A stretch of DNA of 64,000 bases from Candida dubliniensis CD36 (GCF_000026945.1 NC_012860.1:1984001-2048000), one strand, 5' to 3'; positions 45,143 through 57,975 are shown, counted from the stretch's first letter. A program made the numbers and translations. Notes: a model not told the origin generated them from the letters alone.

Positions 45143-45915
45143 TAAATTTGAATTATTCACCTATTAATTCATGGGATTTTTGTCCATCATTATTATTATC
45201 TATTAGTTGGTTTTTATTAAATTTTGTTTATTATTTACATGAACCAATAAAATTATGGAAAGATTATTTAGCATGGACAAGTTATGTATTATGTCATATT
45301 ACTATACCTATAATTACTAGTATTTGGTTATATATTTTCCATGCCCCAGGTTCAATTAAATCTTATAGTTTTGCTCTTGGATTTCAAAATATTTGTGGAG
45401 TTTTAACTCATTTAATTTTTCCAAATGCTCCTCCTTGGTTTATTCATATGAATGGTGAAAATGCCATGGCAAATTATGATATACCTGGTTATGCAGCAGG
45501 ATTAATTCGAGTTGATATAGCTTTAGGTACTCATTTAACTTCAAATGGGTTTCATGCTTCTCCAATTGTATTTGGTGCTTTACCTTCATTACATTCAGCA
45601 ATGGCAGTAATGACATTTTTTTTCATTGGATATTATAGTCGTTGGGTTATAATTAAATTTTTGGCATTTATATATGTTATAATTCAATGGTGGGCCACTA
45701 TTTATTTAGATCATCATTGGAGATTAGATTTATTAATTGGATTAATTTATTCTATTATTTGGTTTACATTAATTTATAAATTTTTTATTAAATATCAACA
45801 AAAAAAATTTATAATGGCTAGATTAAATTATCAATTTAATAATGATGGTAGTACAATGGGAATGAGAGTTTTCAAAAATACTAAAATTCAATGGTTTTTC
45901 GATCCTTTTAGTTAA
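44299..45915 (+). CDS. IPT1: Inositol phosphoryl transferase of the Aur1/Ipt1 family
   Basis: This multi-spanning membrane enzyme transfers phosphoinositol to sphingolipids. In yeast Ipt1 makes mannosyl-di-inositolphosphoryl ceramide, while the related Aur1 makes inositolphosphoryl ceramide. The 538-residue protein has membrane spans at about 45-58 and 92-112, a long Asn/Ser-rich loop (about 115-285), then five to six more spans. PAP2-type catalytic motifs are GALPSLHSA (426-434) and DHHWRLD (471-477), which supply the active-site His and Asp residues, with HMNGENAMANYDIPGY before them. Gene order favours IPT1 over AUR1. The Asn-rich loop is unusually large for the family. CTG codons (for example in ASLSW near residue 100) would be read as Ser. 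Confidence 0.85.
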
Positions 45916-46612
45916 AGTTTTTGGGAAAAAAAAATTAATTAATTGATTGATATTTGGATATTTGGATATTTGATATTTTACGTAAATTACCAAAAGTTCA
46001 AAATTTTTTTGTTTTTTTTTATTGCATATTATTCATTATTCATTATTATTATCATTATCATTATTATTCATTATCATTATTATCATCATTATCATCATTA
46101 TTATCATTATTATTCATTTTTATAAAGTTTTTTTTTTTAAAAAAAAAAATTTTGTTTAGCATACATTTTACCATGACTATATTGTTTTTTTTTTTCTCCC
46201 CCAATTTATAGGTTTATTATTTCCATATATACAAGAACATTCACCCATATATACATATATATACATATATTGCTTATTCATATATTTATAATGTCATTGC
46301 CAAATTTTTATTTTTTTCTTATTCCTACTACAAAATTTTCTCTCTTTCTTTCTCTCTGTCTCTCTTTCTGTATGTCTTTGGTTTTTCTGTCTTTGGTTTT
46401 TCATTATTGATTATCTGAATTATTAATTTTTGGTATTTTTATATATAAATGTTTCGTTTCCGTTTCGTTTTGTTTCCGTTTCGTTTCCGTTTCGTTTTGT
46501 TTCGTTGTTAAATATTTATTTAAAAAAAAAAACAAATCATTCAATTGAATGTTCTTTAGAAAACCCCAAAAATCAAACTATACAAAATCTTGTATGAATA
46601 ATTATTTATTGA
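45916..46612. other. IPT1 3' flank
   Basis: About 700 bp with TTA/TCA triplet runs (46026-46115), TA/CA runs and a GTTTC/GTTTTG pentamer-hexamer array (about 46450-46507), leading to the solo LTR. No gene is visible. Confidence 0.5.
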
Positions 46613-46617
46613 ATACC

Positions 46618-46831
46618 TGTCACGGGAAAATGACTCATTATGACCATTCCTGGTTAACACACTAGTATTACGATGGCGTACTAGCGCAACCTCCTGGTTA
46701 TACTATAAATACGGGTGCTCGCCTCGCCGCCTCTACTTACGTAGTTCTATACTTTCACTCTTCATACGACTTTCCACCTTTTCCCCCAATACACGTGCCT
46801 AAAGGACTTATGCCCTGTAAGGCCTATGACA
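46618..46831 (+). mobile_element. Solo LTR of an unidentified retrotransposon
   Basis: A 214-bp, comparatively GC-rich block begins TGTCACGGG and ends TATGACA. It is flanked by a perfect 5-bp direct repeat ATACC (46613-46617 and 46832-46836), as left by integrase. Inside, in plus orientation, are TATAAATA (46704-46711) followed by a pyrimidine-rich leader, the expected LTR promoter layout. ATGACTCAT (46630-46638) is a perfect Gcn4/AP-1 site. No internal retroelement sequence remains, so this is probably the product of LTR-LTR recombination. It differs from the LTR at 57976. I cannot name the family. Confidence 0.8.
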
Positions 46832-46836
46832 ATACC

Positions 46837-49436
46837 TTCCTAAATAAAATTATTACAATTGATACAAATCTAAATCATACAGTATAGATATTTAGAGGCA
46901 TTATTATTATCACTAATATTATTATTATTATAAAATATATTAAATCAACCTAGATTTGGTAATATATATATATATATGTATGTTTGGGGGGTGGGGGGGG
47001 GGGGTTTAATTGATGGCTAAAACTTATCAATATTTTTTTTCAGGTCGTGTGATTATTAACACATACAATTTTTTTTTTTTGCAACATTTGCAACAAATGT
47101 TTTTTTTTTTTTTTTTTTTTTTTTTGTTCTTGGGGGGGGGGGGAGGTCGCAAGACGATAAACTGGCGCACCAATTCCAAAGCACTCGTGTGCCTCGGACG
47201 CATGGCTGCTGCTGCTATCAACATTCATATCTCTAACTTGTAAATCATCATCATCAACAACAACATTAGATCTATATATATAACCTTTCAAACATACAAT
47301 TTGAGTTGTTGATCATTTTTTTTAAGTAAATCTAAAGCATAATGGAATTAGTCCTCCTCTTTCTCCTTCTTATCCTTTTTAATCATATTCATATAATATA
47401 AGTATTATTAGTTTTTTTTTTTTTTTTTTTTCTTCTTCTTCCCATACTTTTAATAAAAGATATACAATCTTTATATTTTCTATTGTTTGAATTTTCATTG
47501 TTATGGTTTTTCGGATTTATTAAATGTGACACAATATTTTTTCTATCTAATAATAACAACAATAATAATAATAATAATAATAATAATAATTGTTGATTCT
47601 TTTGGAAAATCTATTGACAAACGCACACACCACACACACACCACACACACACACCAACATCATTTGAGATTTATTTTAATTTTAATTTTTTATTTTCCAC
47701 TATTTCTTCTTTCTAAGCCAATCCACAAACTATTTGAGATTCTATTTTAGAAAGAGTTATATATATAAAATGGGGGATTTTTAGTGAATTGACTATTTAA
47801 ATTAAATTAAATTAAATTAAAAAAAAAAAAAAAAAATTGGGAAACAACGATTAGAATATGGTTCTGTTAATTAATCAATTAAAACCATCATTTTTGGTAT
47901 TTTTATTCATAACTATGTGGTCAATAAAAGAAATATTAAATATTAAATATTAAATATTAAATATCATCACTTTCCTTGTAAATTAGATTAGATTGGTTTT
48001 GGAAACTAGATTCATGAATGATGCAATCAATGTTCAGATTGACGAAGCCAATCTATTAAATTAATTTTTTAATTTTAATTGATTTTATTTTACTCCGCCA
48101 GAGATTATAATTCTTCCTTTCAAAAATTATTGATAGTTCGTATTGTTCTATTTTTTTTTTATCCTTCCTTATTCATATATATATATATATGTGTGAACCC
48201 CATTGCTTATATAATCCTATCCACTATCCACTATCCAAGTTGATGAAAAAGTATTCGTAAAATTGAACAAAAAAAAAAAAAAAAAAAAAAAGCGTAGAAA
48301 TTACAATGCGGAGGCGGTGGTGGTGGTGGGTGGTATTTACTATGGTCCTGGTAGTACCCCCTCCCTATATACACGTGTGTTCGGATTGCTATCTATATTG
48401 AAATTGATATATAAATCTATTTTTTTTTTTTTTTTTTTTGAAAATATGTGACTCCTTAGTTAATGGGGGTTCCAATAACATAACATAGTTATCATCATTG
48501 AATTTCAAAACCGTAGCAATTTTAACGAAATTGATAAACTTTAATCTATTATTTTAGTGTGGGGGGTTTAAACGATTTAAAATAATAGGTTAAAGCTTAT
48601 AACTTTATAACTTTATAACTTTATAACTTTATAACTTTACAATAGAAACTTAAACTTTGATAGACTGATTGATTAATTGCTATTGTTGGTTGTTGTTGGT
48701 TGTTGTTGGTTGTTGTTGTTAGTAAATCTTTTGAAATTAACGATCAATTCAATTTTCGTGTTTTGTTAGAACTGTACGATATCAATTATCTGGTGAACAA
48801 AGAAAGTTTAGACCTATTATAAAACAAAGAACTTGACAGTTACTAAAAAAGCAAAAAAAAAAGAAAAGAAAGGAAATGACTATTCACAATAGCAATCTCC
48901 TATTTTAGTTTCTATCAATTTGTTGGTCTTGCTAGTTCTTGTTAGTTCTTGTTAAGTTTTTGCGCGTAGGTGGATAGGTGGATAGGTAGGCATGCGTACA
49001 TAATTTCGTTTGCACAAGTTAGTTAGTAGACGAGGCTGAAAATGAATGACACATTCTTGATTTATTATATACACACCTACCTAACAAACAACAAACAACC
49101 AACAACAACAAAAGCAGCAAGAGCAAGAACAAGAGCAAGACAATCTATTTTAATTTAATTTAATTTAATTTAATTTATATCACTTGCCAAAAACAATCAA
49201 TTAACCAATCAAATTTTAAATTTCAGGTTTCCTCCTGTACGGCTGTAAACTCCACACATACAATTCTATTTTTATTAAGGGGGTTCATTATCTTTTAGTT
49301 TTTTGGTTTGTTTTTTTTTTTTTTATTTAATTATTGTATATATACTTGACATCACACGACCCTGAAACTGGCCGCAATGAAAAAAAACTTTTCCTATTAA
49401 AAGAAAAAAAAAACATCACCACCACCACCACCACAC

Positions 49437-49486
<50 letters not shown>

Positions 49487-50258
49487 CATCTTATTCTTAG
49501 AAAAATGAATTTATATGATGTTTGTAAGTATTTTAATAGTTACACATACAATAGACTTGTCATTGTAAAATCATTATAGATTGACATAGATATAAGACGA
49601 ACTAATCTGTTTGTTTGTTTTTTTTCTCTTTTTTTTTTTGTTAGATATGAGAATTTGTTTTTTTTAGAGATGTGTGAAACCACTTGTTTCTGTTGCTTCT
49701 TTTTTTTTTTTTTTTGTTTTGATGTTTTAATTTTGTGAATGTTTACACGACGACGTAACAATTGTTTTTGCATCATTTCTTATTTAATAAAATATTACAC
49801 GCCCATTTTCATATATTAACAAACACTTTGAAGAGAGAGAGAGAGACTTCTACTGCTTCTTTATATTCATATAAATATATTCCTATATTTCTTTTGGGTT
49901 GTTTTTCTTTTTATTTTTTGTTTTCTTCTTTTTTTCTTCTTTTTCAAGTTTATTGAATTCATTTTCTTCTATCAATATCTTATTATTAATCTTACTACTA
50001 CTGTTGCTGTTGCTCCTGTTTAGTTTATTTTAGTGGTTGTTAAATTATTACACTTTATTTAAACTTTATTCATTTGCAGCAACACCATTAAACACACCAC
50101 TACCACCCTTCCTTCCTTCCTTCCACCATACAATTTTTTTTTTTTTTTTCAGAAAGTGTATCCGTATCCGTATCCACATTCACATTCACAAATAAAATCA
50201 TATTGATTTACCTTGCTTTATATCTATTTATTTCTTTAATATCCATAATATCCATAAT
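46837..50258. other. Gene-poor region between the solo LTR and the MNN4-like gene
   Basis: 3.4 kb with no supported gene. It contains G runs (46986-47004 and 47133-47144), T runs of 22-26 bases, an AAT array (47560-47590), an ATAACTTT octamer array (48596-48640), TTTAA repeats (49145-49178) and an ACACAT array. Two GC-richer pockets at 47140-47222 and 48295-48390 are unexplained. Confidence 0.45.
49433..49486. repeat. (ACACAT)n tandem repeat
   Basis: About nine hexamer units of alternating purine-pyrimidine DNA, about 770 bp upstream of the MNN4-like gene. A CCA triplet run precedes it. Confidence 0.85.
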
Positions 50259-50958
50259 ATGATTAAGAAACCATTGACAACTATGCCGACATTAAATAGT
50301 CGAAGAATAAGATTAATATTAACTTTGGGTCTACTATTATTATGTTTAATTAAAACCATTCATCTTAAATTAACTTCACCTTTAAATCAAGCATATTTAG
50401 AATATCAAGCATTACAATTACATCAATTAAGTAATTTTAATCCTAAAAATAATTTAATTGAATTATTTGATTATTTAAATACTTGGCATATTAATAATAA
50501 TCGAAAACATAAAGATCAAAATCAAAATCAAGATCAAAATCAAGATCAAGATTTAGGTTCAAATGATAAAATATCTAAAATTGGTAATTCTTATGGGGTT
50601 TATTTCCATTGGGATGATTGGGTTGATTTATCCCTTGCTAATAAAAAATTAAATAAAGTACGACAACAACAAAAAAAAATTAAGGACGATTACGTGGATA
50701 ATGATGATAATGAAGATGAAAATGAAAATGAAAATGAAAATGAAAATGAAGTGGAAATAGACAATACTCAATGTGACGCCAGATTATTACGTTATGCCAA
50801 TGTTAATGCTCATAGATTAGAGTCATTAAAGACAAAACAAATTCGTGGTCGATGTCAATTATATTGTCTGTTCCCCATACCAAAAAGAATTATTACTACT
50901 ACTGATAATTTATTTATTGAAATACCTGTAATTGGTAAAAAACGATTAGGTATTCAGG

Positions 50959-50999
<41 letters not shown>

Positions 51000-52100
51000 A
51001 ATGGTAATAAATTGATTACTACTACTACTAGTAAATTGGTTTCTACAATGGAGAATTTACAAAAAAAATTCCACAAATATTATCATCAATATAACCAACC
51101 AAATTTAGATAATTCAAATGAACAATTTCAAATACAAATTAAAAATATAACTCGATTAAAATCAAAAATTGATAATTTATCAATTAAAGATTTTATTTTT
51201 AATGTTGAATTAGAAATTGAAAAATTACAAATTCTTAATATTACCAATAATAATGGACTTAATGAAATTGATTTAAATCGATTAAAATTTTATCAACTGG
51301 CTAATAATTTAGTTGATAAAATTGATAGATATTTTAAATATCCTTGGATAATTAATGATATTATTCAAGGTAATACTCATCATATTGCTTATCCATTTTT
51401 CTATCGATATATTAGTGATAGAGAAAGACAATCTATTTTACATCATATGATTCGTATATGGTTTCAATTAATGGAAACTTATAATTATAAAAGTTGGATT
51501 AATTATGGTAATTTATTAGGTTGGAAATTTAATGGATTAAATATGCCTTGGGATAGTGATATTGATATACAAATGCCAATTATTGAATTAAATAAATTAG
51601 CAATGAATTTAAATCAATCATTAATTATTGAAAATCCAAGATTTGGTAATGGTAGATATTGGTTAGAAATTTCTCCAAGTTATATACGTCAAGGTAATGG
51701 GAAAAATCATATTGATGGTAGATTTATTGATATTAATAATGGATTATATATTGATATTACTGGATTATCAATTAATGAAGAAATATTATTAATGGAGGAA
51801 AAAAATTTAGATTACCCACAATTTAATGAAAATGAAAATGAAAAATTTATTTTAAATTCTTCAATTTCTTCTTCTTCTTCAATTTCTGTTCATTGTAAAA
51901 ATTGGAATTGGCATAAATTAAATGAATTATTACCTTTAAAAAAAGCATTTTTCGAAGGATCATCAATTTATATACCAAATAATGTATCAACCATATTAAA
52001 AAATAAATATGGTAATAATGCTTTAAATAATTATAAATTTCATAATCATATTTATCATCCTGATATATCAATGTGGATAAATAATGATATTTGTCAATTA

Positions 52101-52173
<73 letters not shown>

Positions 52174-52517
52174 GTAACATTAAACATTGGAATCCAACTG
52201 ATAAATTTATTCCTACCACTAAAGAAGAAGAAGAAGAAGAAGCAAGAAAATCATTATCATCATCATCATCATCATGTGATTTGAAATTTATTCAAGATGA
52301 ATATAATATTATTAAAGAATCAATAATTAGACATCGATATTTAGAATCTTTAAATTCACAAGATAACCAACAACAAGAAGAACAACAAGAAGAAATTATT
52401 GATAAATTAAATAATTTACCTATTTTTAGAAAAGATCCTTGGGATTATTATTATGATATAAATCATAATTTAGTTAATAATGATCGTTGGTATGTTAAGA
52501 TAGAAGAAGTTGTATAA
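50259..52517 (+). CDS. MNN4-like LicD-family protein (mannosylphosphate transfer)
   Basis: This is a 752-residue probable Golgi type II membrane protein with a short cytosolic N terminus and a signal anchor (about 17-36). The start could also be Met9. An Asn/Asp/Glu-rich stem follows. The LicD-type nucleotidyltransferase-like domain spans about 390-620, with NYGNLLGWKFNG (about 414-425), PWDSDIDIQMP containing the acidic pair DSDID near 432-436, and FIDINNGLYIDITGL. In fungi this family includes Mnn4, needed to add mannosylphosphate to cell-wall mannans. Candida carries several paralogues, and I cannot say which one this is. A pure run of 24 AAT codons (Asn) and a Glu/Ser-rich insert interrupt the C-terminal part, after which a conserved end (FRKDPWDYYYDIN) resumes. 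It is convergent with SHO1. Confidence 0.82.
52101..52172 (+). repeat. (AAT)24 microsatellite inside the MNN4-like gene
   Basis: Twenty-four uninterrupted AAT codons give poly-Asn at about residues 615-638. A pure codon run of this length should change length by replication slippage without breaking the frame. Confidence 0.95.
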
Positions 52518-53199
52518 ATTTTTCTTTGTTTTTTTTTTTTTTTTCTATTAGGTATATCTATACATATATATATAGATAGATAGATAGATAATATAGTTAA
52601 TGTAATACTATTTAATTGGTTAATTTATCTTTACTAATAAAGAATAAAATTAAAACAAAAGAATAACTCTGATAATAGTAGTAGGTTTTATAAATATATT
52701 TTTAATGGGTTTAAACAAGAAAGAGTTTATATAAACGAAAAATATCAAATCATTTATTACAATTATTACAATTATTACAATTATTCTTATTATTTATATC
52801 CCACAAATAGAAATCAAAATATAAACCATCATAAACTAAAACTAAAATAAAAAAATAAAAAAATAAAAGAAGAACAAGTAGATATATATATATATATATA
52901 TATAAAACGAATCCTAAAACAAAATCAAATCAAACTCTTCATTTGGGGAACTATAATAACAAATAATAACAAATAATAACATCAAACCAAAAAAAAAAAA
53001 AAGGAAAAAAACAAATATACAATACAAAAGATATGGAATAAAAAAAAGATCAAAAATCAAATATCAAATATCAAATATCAAAAATCAAATATCAAATATC
53101 AAACCAATTTTTAAAAAAAAATAAAAAAAAACATAATCCAAAATACTATAATATTATTTCTTGTTAAGAAAATTCATATTAATATTAATAATATTATTA
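52518..53199. other. Convergent 3' region MNN4-like / SHO1
   Basis: 680 bp of very AT-rich DNA with a GATA run, a TA run (52883-52904) and an ATCAAAT heptamer array (53052-53102). No gene is visible. Confidence 0.5.
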
Positions 53200-54396
53200 T
53201 CAAGTATCTAATAATTTAACATAATTTGAAGGACAAATACCAACTTGACCATTTGCTCTTCTTGCTTGCCACCATTTACCATCAATATCATCAACTTCTA
53301 AAATTTCATCTTTAACAAATGATATTTCATTTATATCATCAGGATTAGCATCATAACTATATAAAGCTTTAGCTTTATATCTAAATGTTATCCCCGTACC
53401 AGTTTCTGAATCAGTATATATTGTATTACGTTTATTAGTATTATTGGAATTATTGATACTACCAGTGGCTCCATTATGACTATTATTATTAAGACTATTA
53501 CTATTATGAGTTAAATCTCTTGTTAATCCAATTCCATTATTTGGTACATTTGGTGAACTGAAATTTTCTAATCCTGTTAAATGAGATGATGTCATATATC
53601 CAGTATTATTATTATTATTATTAGTAGTAGTAGTATTAGTATTAGTATTGGCATTAGTAGGTGTATGATTAGTTGATCCACCAAAAGAACCTGTTAATGG
53701 TTGTTGTAAATTAGGATTACCAGTAGTATTTGAAAATGGTCCATTACCCATTTGTCCAACACTTGCAAGACGTAAACTTTCTGATGTTGGTTGATTTGTT
53801 CCTCCAGAAATATTAATTGGTGAAGCAAATCTATCATCATAAGGAGATAATTCACTCTTACCAATAATACCATTACCACCTCCAAGAGGCATATTAGTAT
53901 TAGTGTTAGTATTAGCATTATTGAGATTATGATTATGATTATGAGATCCAGAACCTAATTGTTCATGACCTTGACCTCTTATACTAAAAGAATCAATAAA
54001 TTGATTAGTTGGTGATTCAGGATGTCCTCCAAAATATAAAATCCAAATCAAATTTAAAATACTTAATAATATACAACCAGCAGCACAACAAAGATTTCCA
54101 GGAGAATTTGAATTATAAATTAAATTATTAGTTGAATTTGTAGTATAAATAAATGCAATTGATACTAATCCAACTAATGTAAATTTATATAATTCAATAT
54201 TATTATTGGCATATAAAACAAATATTATAAGAATTATAACAATTTGATAACTTATCCCCCACCAACTAAAATGTGGGAATGTTTGTTGTTTAGATGATGC
54301 CGCTCCAGCTATAGCTACTACCCATGACATAATACCAAATGAAACAGTGGAAATGGCAAATGGATCACCAGTGAAATTTAAAAGTGAAAACCCCAT
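53200..54396 (-). CDS. SHO1: Sho1 osmosensor and adaptor
   Basis: This plasma-membrane adaptor of the HOG/Cek1 stress and morphogenesis MAP kinase pathways has 398 residues. Four membrane spans lie at about 12-33, 46-64, 72-88 and 103-124, connected by very short loops. A long Asn/Thr/Gly-rich cytosolic linker (about 140-335) leads to a C-terminal SH3 domain (338-398) with ALYSYDA (344-350), the WW pair (WWQARR) and PSNYVKLL. This four-span plus SH3 layout is diagnostic. In Candida, Sho1 links oxidative and wall stress to Cek1 activation (recalled). The start ATG at 54396 gives MGFSLLNFTGDPFA, the expected N terminus. Confidence 0.96.
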   Translation of the reverse strand: MGFSLLNFTGDPFAISTVSFGIMSWVVAIAGAASSKQQTFPHFSWWGISYQIVIILIIFVLYANNNIELYKFTLVGLVSIAFIYTTNSTNNLIYNSNSPGNLCCAAGCILLSILNLIWILYFGGHPESPTNQFIDSFSIRGQGHEQLGSGSHNHNHNLNNANTNTNTNMPLGGGNGIIGKSELSPYDDRFASPINISGGTNQPTSESLRLASVGQMGNGPFSNTTGNPNLQQPLTGSFGGSTNHTPTNANTNTNTTTTNNNNNNTGYMTSSHLTGLENFSSPNVPNNGIGLTRDLTHNSNSLNNNSHNGATGSINNSNNTNKRNTIYTDSETGTGITFRYKAKALYSYDANPDDINEISFVKDEILEVDDIDGKWWQARRANGQVGICPSNYVKLLDT

Positions 54397-57300
54397 AATG
54401 TAAAATAGGTGTGGGTGTGGGTGTATGTGTATGTGTGTGTATGTTTAGATCTAAGGTTTTGTTGAAGATTTGATTTATAAATCGGAATACTATTTTTTTT
54501 TTTCCTTTCCTTTGGTTTCCTTTCCTTTCCTTTTTGTTGGTTGGTCGTTGGTTGGTCGTTGGTTGTTTGTTGGTTGTTTGTTGGTTCTTGTTGTTGTTAT
54601 ATGTGTACTATTGATGAGAAGAAAGAAAACAAAATCTTGTTCTTTACTTTAATTTGCTTTACTTTACTTTACTCAATCTTTTTTTTTTATTATTATTTTA
54701 ATATAATTTATTTCTATCTCTGTCTATAGTTGTTATTGTTGTTGTTCTTGTTGTATGTTTGTTTTGAGATATTATCCAATAAACACAAATCTATGGGAGA
54801 TCGATAAAAACACTGAATGTTTGTTGAAATGAAATGAATATAAAAGGAGTGGATATTTAACCTAATGTAGATAAAAGATAATTTTATGTTTAGCTTCAAA
54901 ATATATAAATATAATGGAAGCTTTTTAAAAAGTAGAACCTGGAACAAGGATAATTCCAAACGGTATAATATCTGTTGATATAAATAAATATGATAAATAG
55001 GAAAATAGGAAAAAGAACTTAAATATTAGAAAGAGAGAAAATTTTTTGTTGAAAGTTGAAAGATTGAGTGAGAGTGTAAAAACAAGGAGAGACAATGTGT
55101 GTGTGTGTGTGGGTGTGAGTATGCTGTGAGTTTGCTGTGAGGCGACCCAAACGTATAATATAATATAATACAATATATTTAAACTTGAATGAAAAAGAAT
55201 GCGTGTATTTTTTCTAATTTACCATTTTTTTTTTTTGATTTTGTACTCATGTACACGCCATTTGTTTTAAACCGCGAAAAAAAAAATAAAATTTTGTTTG
55301 TTTACTTTGAACTTTGTGACATTTAAAAAACTTTCTTGACATTCTTTCTTCTCAAATTTGTCTCTTCTTTGTTCAATTGCAATTTAACATTAACATTGTC
55401 AAAATAATTCACACGCATACCATTTTACTTTACTTTACTTTACTTTAACAATTCTAAATCTTATTCATAACAACCAACTAACCAAAAACCCTTGATAAGT
55501 CGTTTTGGTGTAAAATGTAACATCAATCAATCAAGATAGCTTTATTTATTTATTTTGTTGTTAAGAATATAATAAGAGAACAAGAGTATGTAATATTAAT
55601 TGACTAAGTTATTCATTATTCTTTATTGAAACCCAATTTTCGTATGTGTTGTCTGTTTCTTAAAACCAACTTTCTCTTCTTAAAACAATTGATTTAACCA
55701 TATCAGAACTTTACCTTTGCTTTCCTTTGCTTTGCTTTGCTTTGATTTACAATAGATGATCATATGGCTGAGTATAGGTTTATCAACTAGATATCATGAT
55801 AATACGCGTTTAAACTAACAAAGTGTTCGATTTGTTGAATTCACAACAACAACAACAGCAACAGCAACACACGAAGAAATTAAAATCATCATCATCATCA
55901 TCATGGTGCTGCCAAAAAAAAAAAAAAAAAAAACAGCAACACGTCAAAATATAAAACACGTAATGAAACAAAACCTGAAAAATTTTTAAAAAAAAGATAA
56001 GCATTGTCAAAACTCAGTTCTCGAATAAGCAGCAGTAGAATTGTAGATCGTTTTGATTGGCGATTACTTTCTTTTTTTTTGTATGTTCGCCCTGTCCTGT
56101 CAATTTTACATCACTATTGTTCAATTACCACCAACAATTGGAATAATAATTAGCCAATATTAATACTATAACACTAGAAGTTTAACATATAATTATATAC
56201 TTTAATCAATTGACAATAGTAACGGATTTCTTAAATAGGGCAAAATTTCAATTGATTGCATGTCAAAAGACATATTATTATTGTTGTTTGGAAACAGGGC
56301 TTTAAATTATTTACCCACCTCCTTTTTTTTTTTCACTTTTATTATGTTTTTTGGTTTCGAGAAATTTTGTTGGATTTAATTTAAATATTCCCATCTGGTT
56401 TAAGAGGCATCATCATCGTCGTCATCGTCGTCGTCATCGTCGTCTTTTCTTTACAAATCAAGTCAGACCAATTATCCCACCAACCACAAATCAAGAAACG
56501 AAACGAAATGCAAAATGAAAAAATTGATAAAAAAAAAAAAAATATATATTTATGTCTATTGTTAATGTTGTATCAGGTTGCAATGTTTCTCATGATTGGG
56601 TGATAAAAAATTAACACCACAAAAATGAGAGAGGCGAGTAAATGCGATTCTAGAATTATTCAACTTGAACTTTAAAGTGTGCTAGATCAAAACTAATCAC
56701 GTGCCATTCCATTGGTTTGAATGAGTGAGTTTCCAATACATGAAAGTGATTTAAAGAAAATGATAAGTCTACTAGACATAAAACTTCTAATTATCTGGGG
56801 AATTACAATTAAGCTTTTGTTATTTCTCTCTTGTGAAAGATTGATGGGTGGGTATACCGATAAATTAAGTTTGTTTTGAGGTGTTTACAAAGAAAACCAA
56901 AGTATCTAGTCGTTTATGTTGTCAACTAATCGTGAAACTAAGAATAATATTTTTGAAAGATCTAACGTGTGCTCGTATTAAAAAAATTAGAAGACAAAGT
57001 GATAACACACACTTTGCACCTCTCTGTACTTAGTTGTAACTTCAACATATTGTTGTTAAACATCTTGATCTATAAGGTTTTGCACTGATCTCTTTATACT
57101 TTTTATCATTTTCTTGTTTAAGATGTATACTTGTGGCTGAACAACTGGATTAAAGATCAACTTCAAATATGGTTCGAAATTTTTGGTTTAACTTTTATCT
57201 GTTAAGTAACTTATCACATTGTAGTTCTTCTTAAACTCGTTGCCTGGTTGCAATTTGCATGTGAGTAACAAACACATTATCGAGTATAAATAGTTATTAA

Positions 57301-57971
57301 ATACCAGATGAACCAAAAAAAAAAAAAAAAAAGAACCAGGAGAAAGATATTGTAAAACCAGAAAACTAGTAATTCAGTTCTATTTCTGATCTTCGCATTC
57401 ATCATCAATACTTAGATGAAGATACTTTTAAGGGACTTCAGATAAAGTTCATCATTTCTCCGTACATTGAAGTCCGTATCGAGATATAGGGCTTTGCCTT
57501 TTTTTTTTTTTTTTTTTGTTTTTTTTTTGGATTAACCAACTTTTAACTATCTCCAGTGGTTATAGTTGCACACTTGATTGATTGACCGTTTTTTACTTCT
57601 CTTTTCTTTTTTTTTTTTTGCTACAATTTTTCCATTGGTCACAATAATTCAAAATCACGATAATTTACCGGTATTGATTAATCATTCACATCCCGTCTTA
57701 TTCCATATTGAATCTTCAAACTCCATCAAAAGAAACATTCAAATATGGTGTTTTGTAATTTGGGTCATTTAATTGGTTTTGTATTGTTTCAAAAATCCCT
57801 AAAATCCCCAATTCTTTTTATTCCCTATTTCCGCATTTTTGATATTCAGGACGACGACGAACGGTGTTTGATTGTTCAAATTTGAAAGCAAACTAGAACA
57901 AAAAAAAAAAAAAAAAACCGAGAAGAAGAACAGTATCTATCATTAGTAGAAATCACCATATATTCCGCTAG
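54397..57971. other. Long non-coding region upstream of SHO1
   Basis: 3.6 kb between the SHO1 start and the retroelement. It contains TTGGTTGT and CTTTA repeats, T/A runs, CAA/CAG and ATC triplet arrays near 55845-55900, a GTC/GTCATC array near 56414-56444 and ATCACGTG at about 56697-56704. I see no gene, tRNA or further LTR. Confidence 0.45.
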
Positions 57972-57975
57972 GCTC

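Noticed and set aside
47027..47291. Two small minus-strand frames containing poly-Lys
   Set aside because: Much of each is a translated T run. The GC-rich part is noted separately as unexplained, but a protein is not supported.
49433..49486. Regular short repeats considered as a CRISPR-like array
   Set aside because: Hexamer units with no spacers; a plain microsatellite in a eukaryotic genome.
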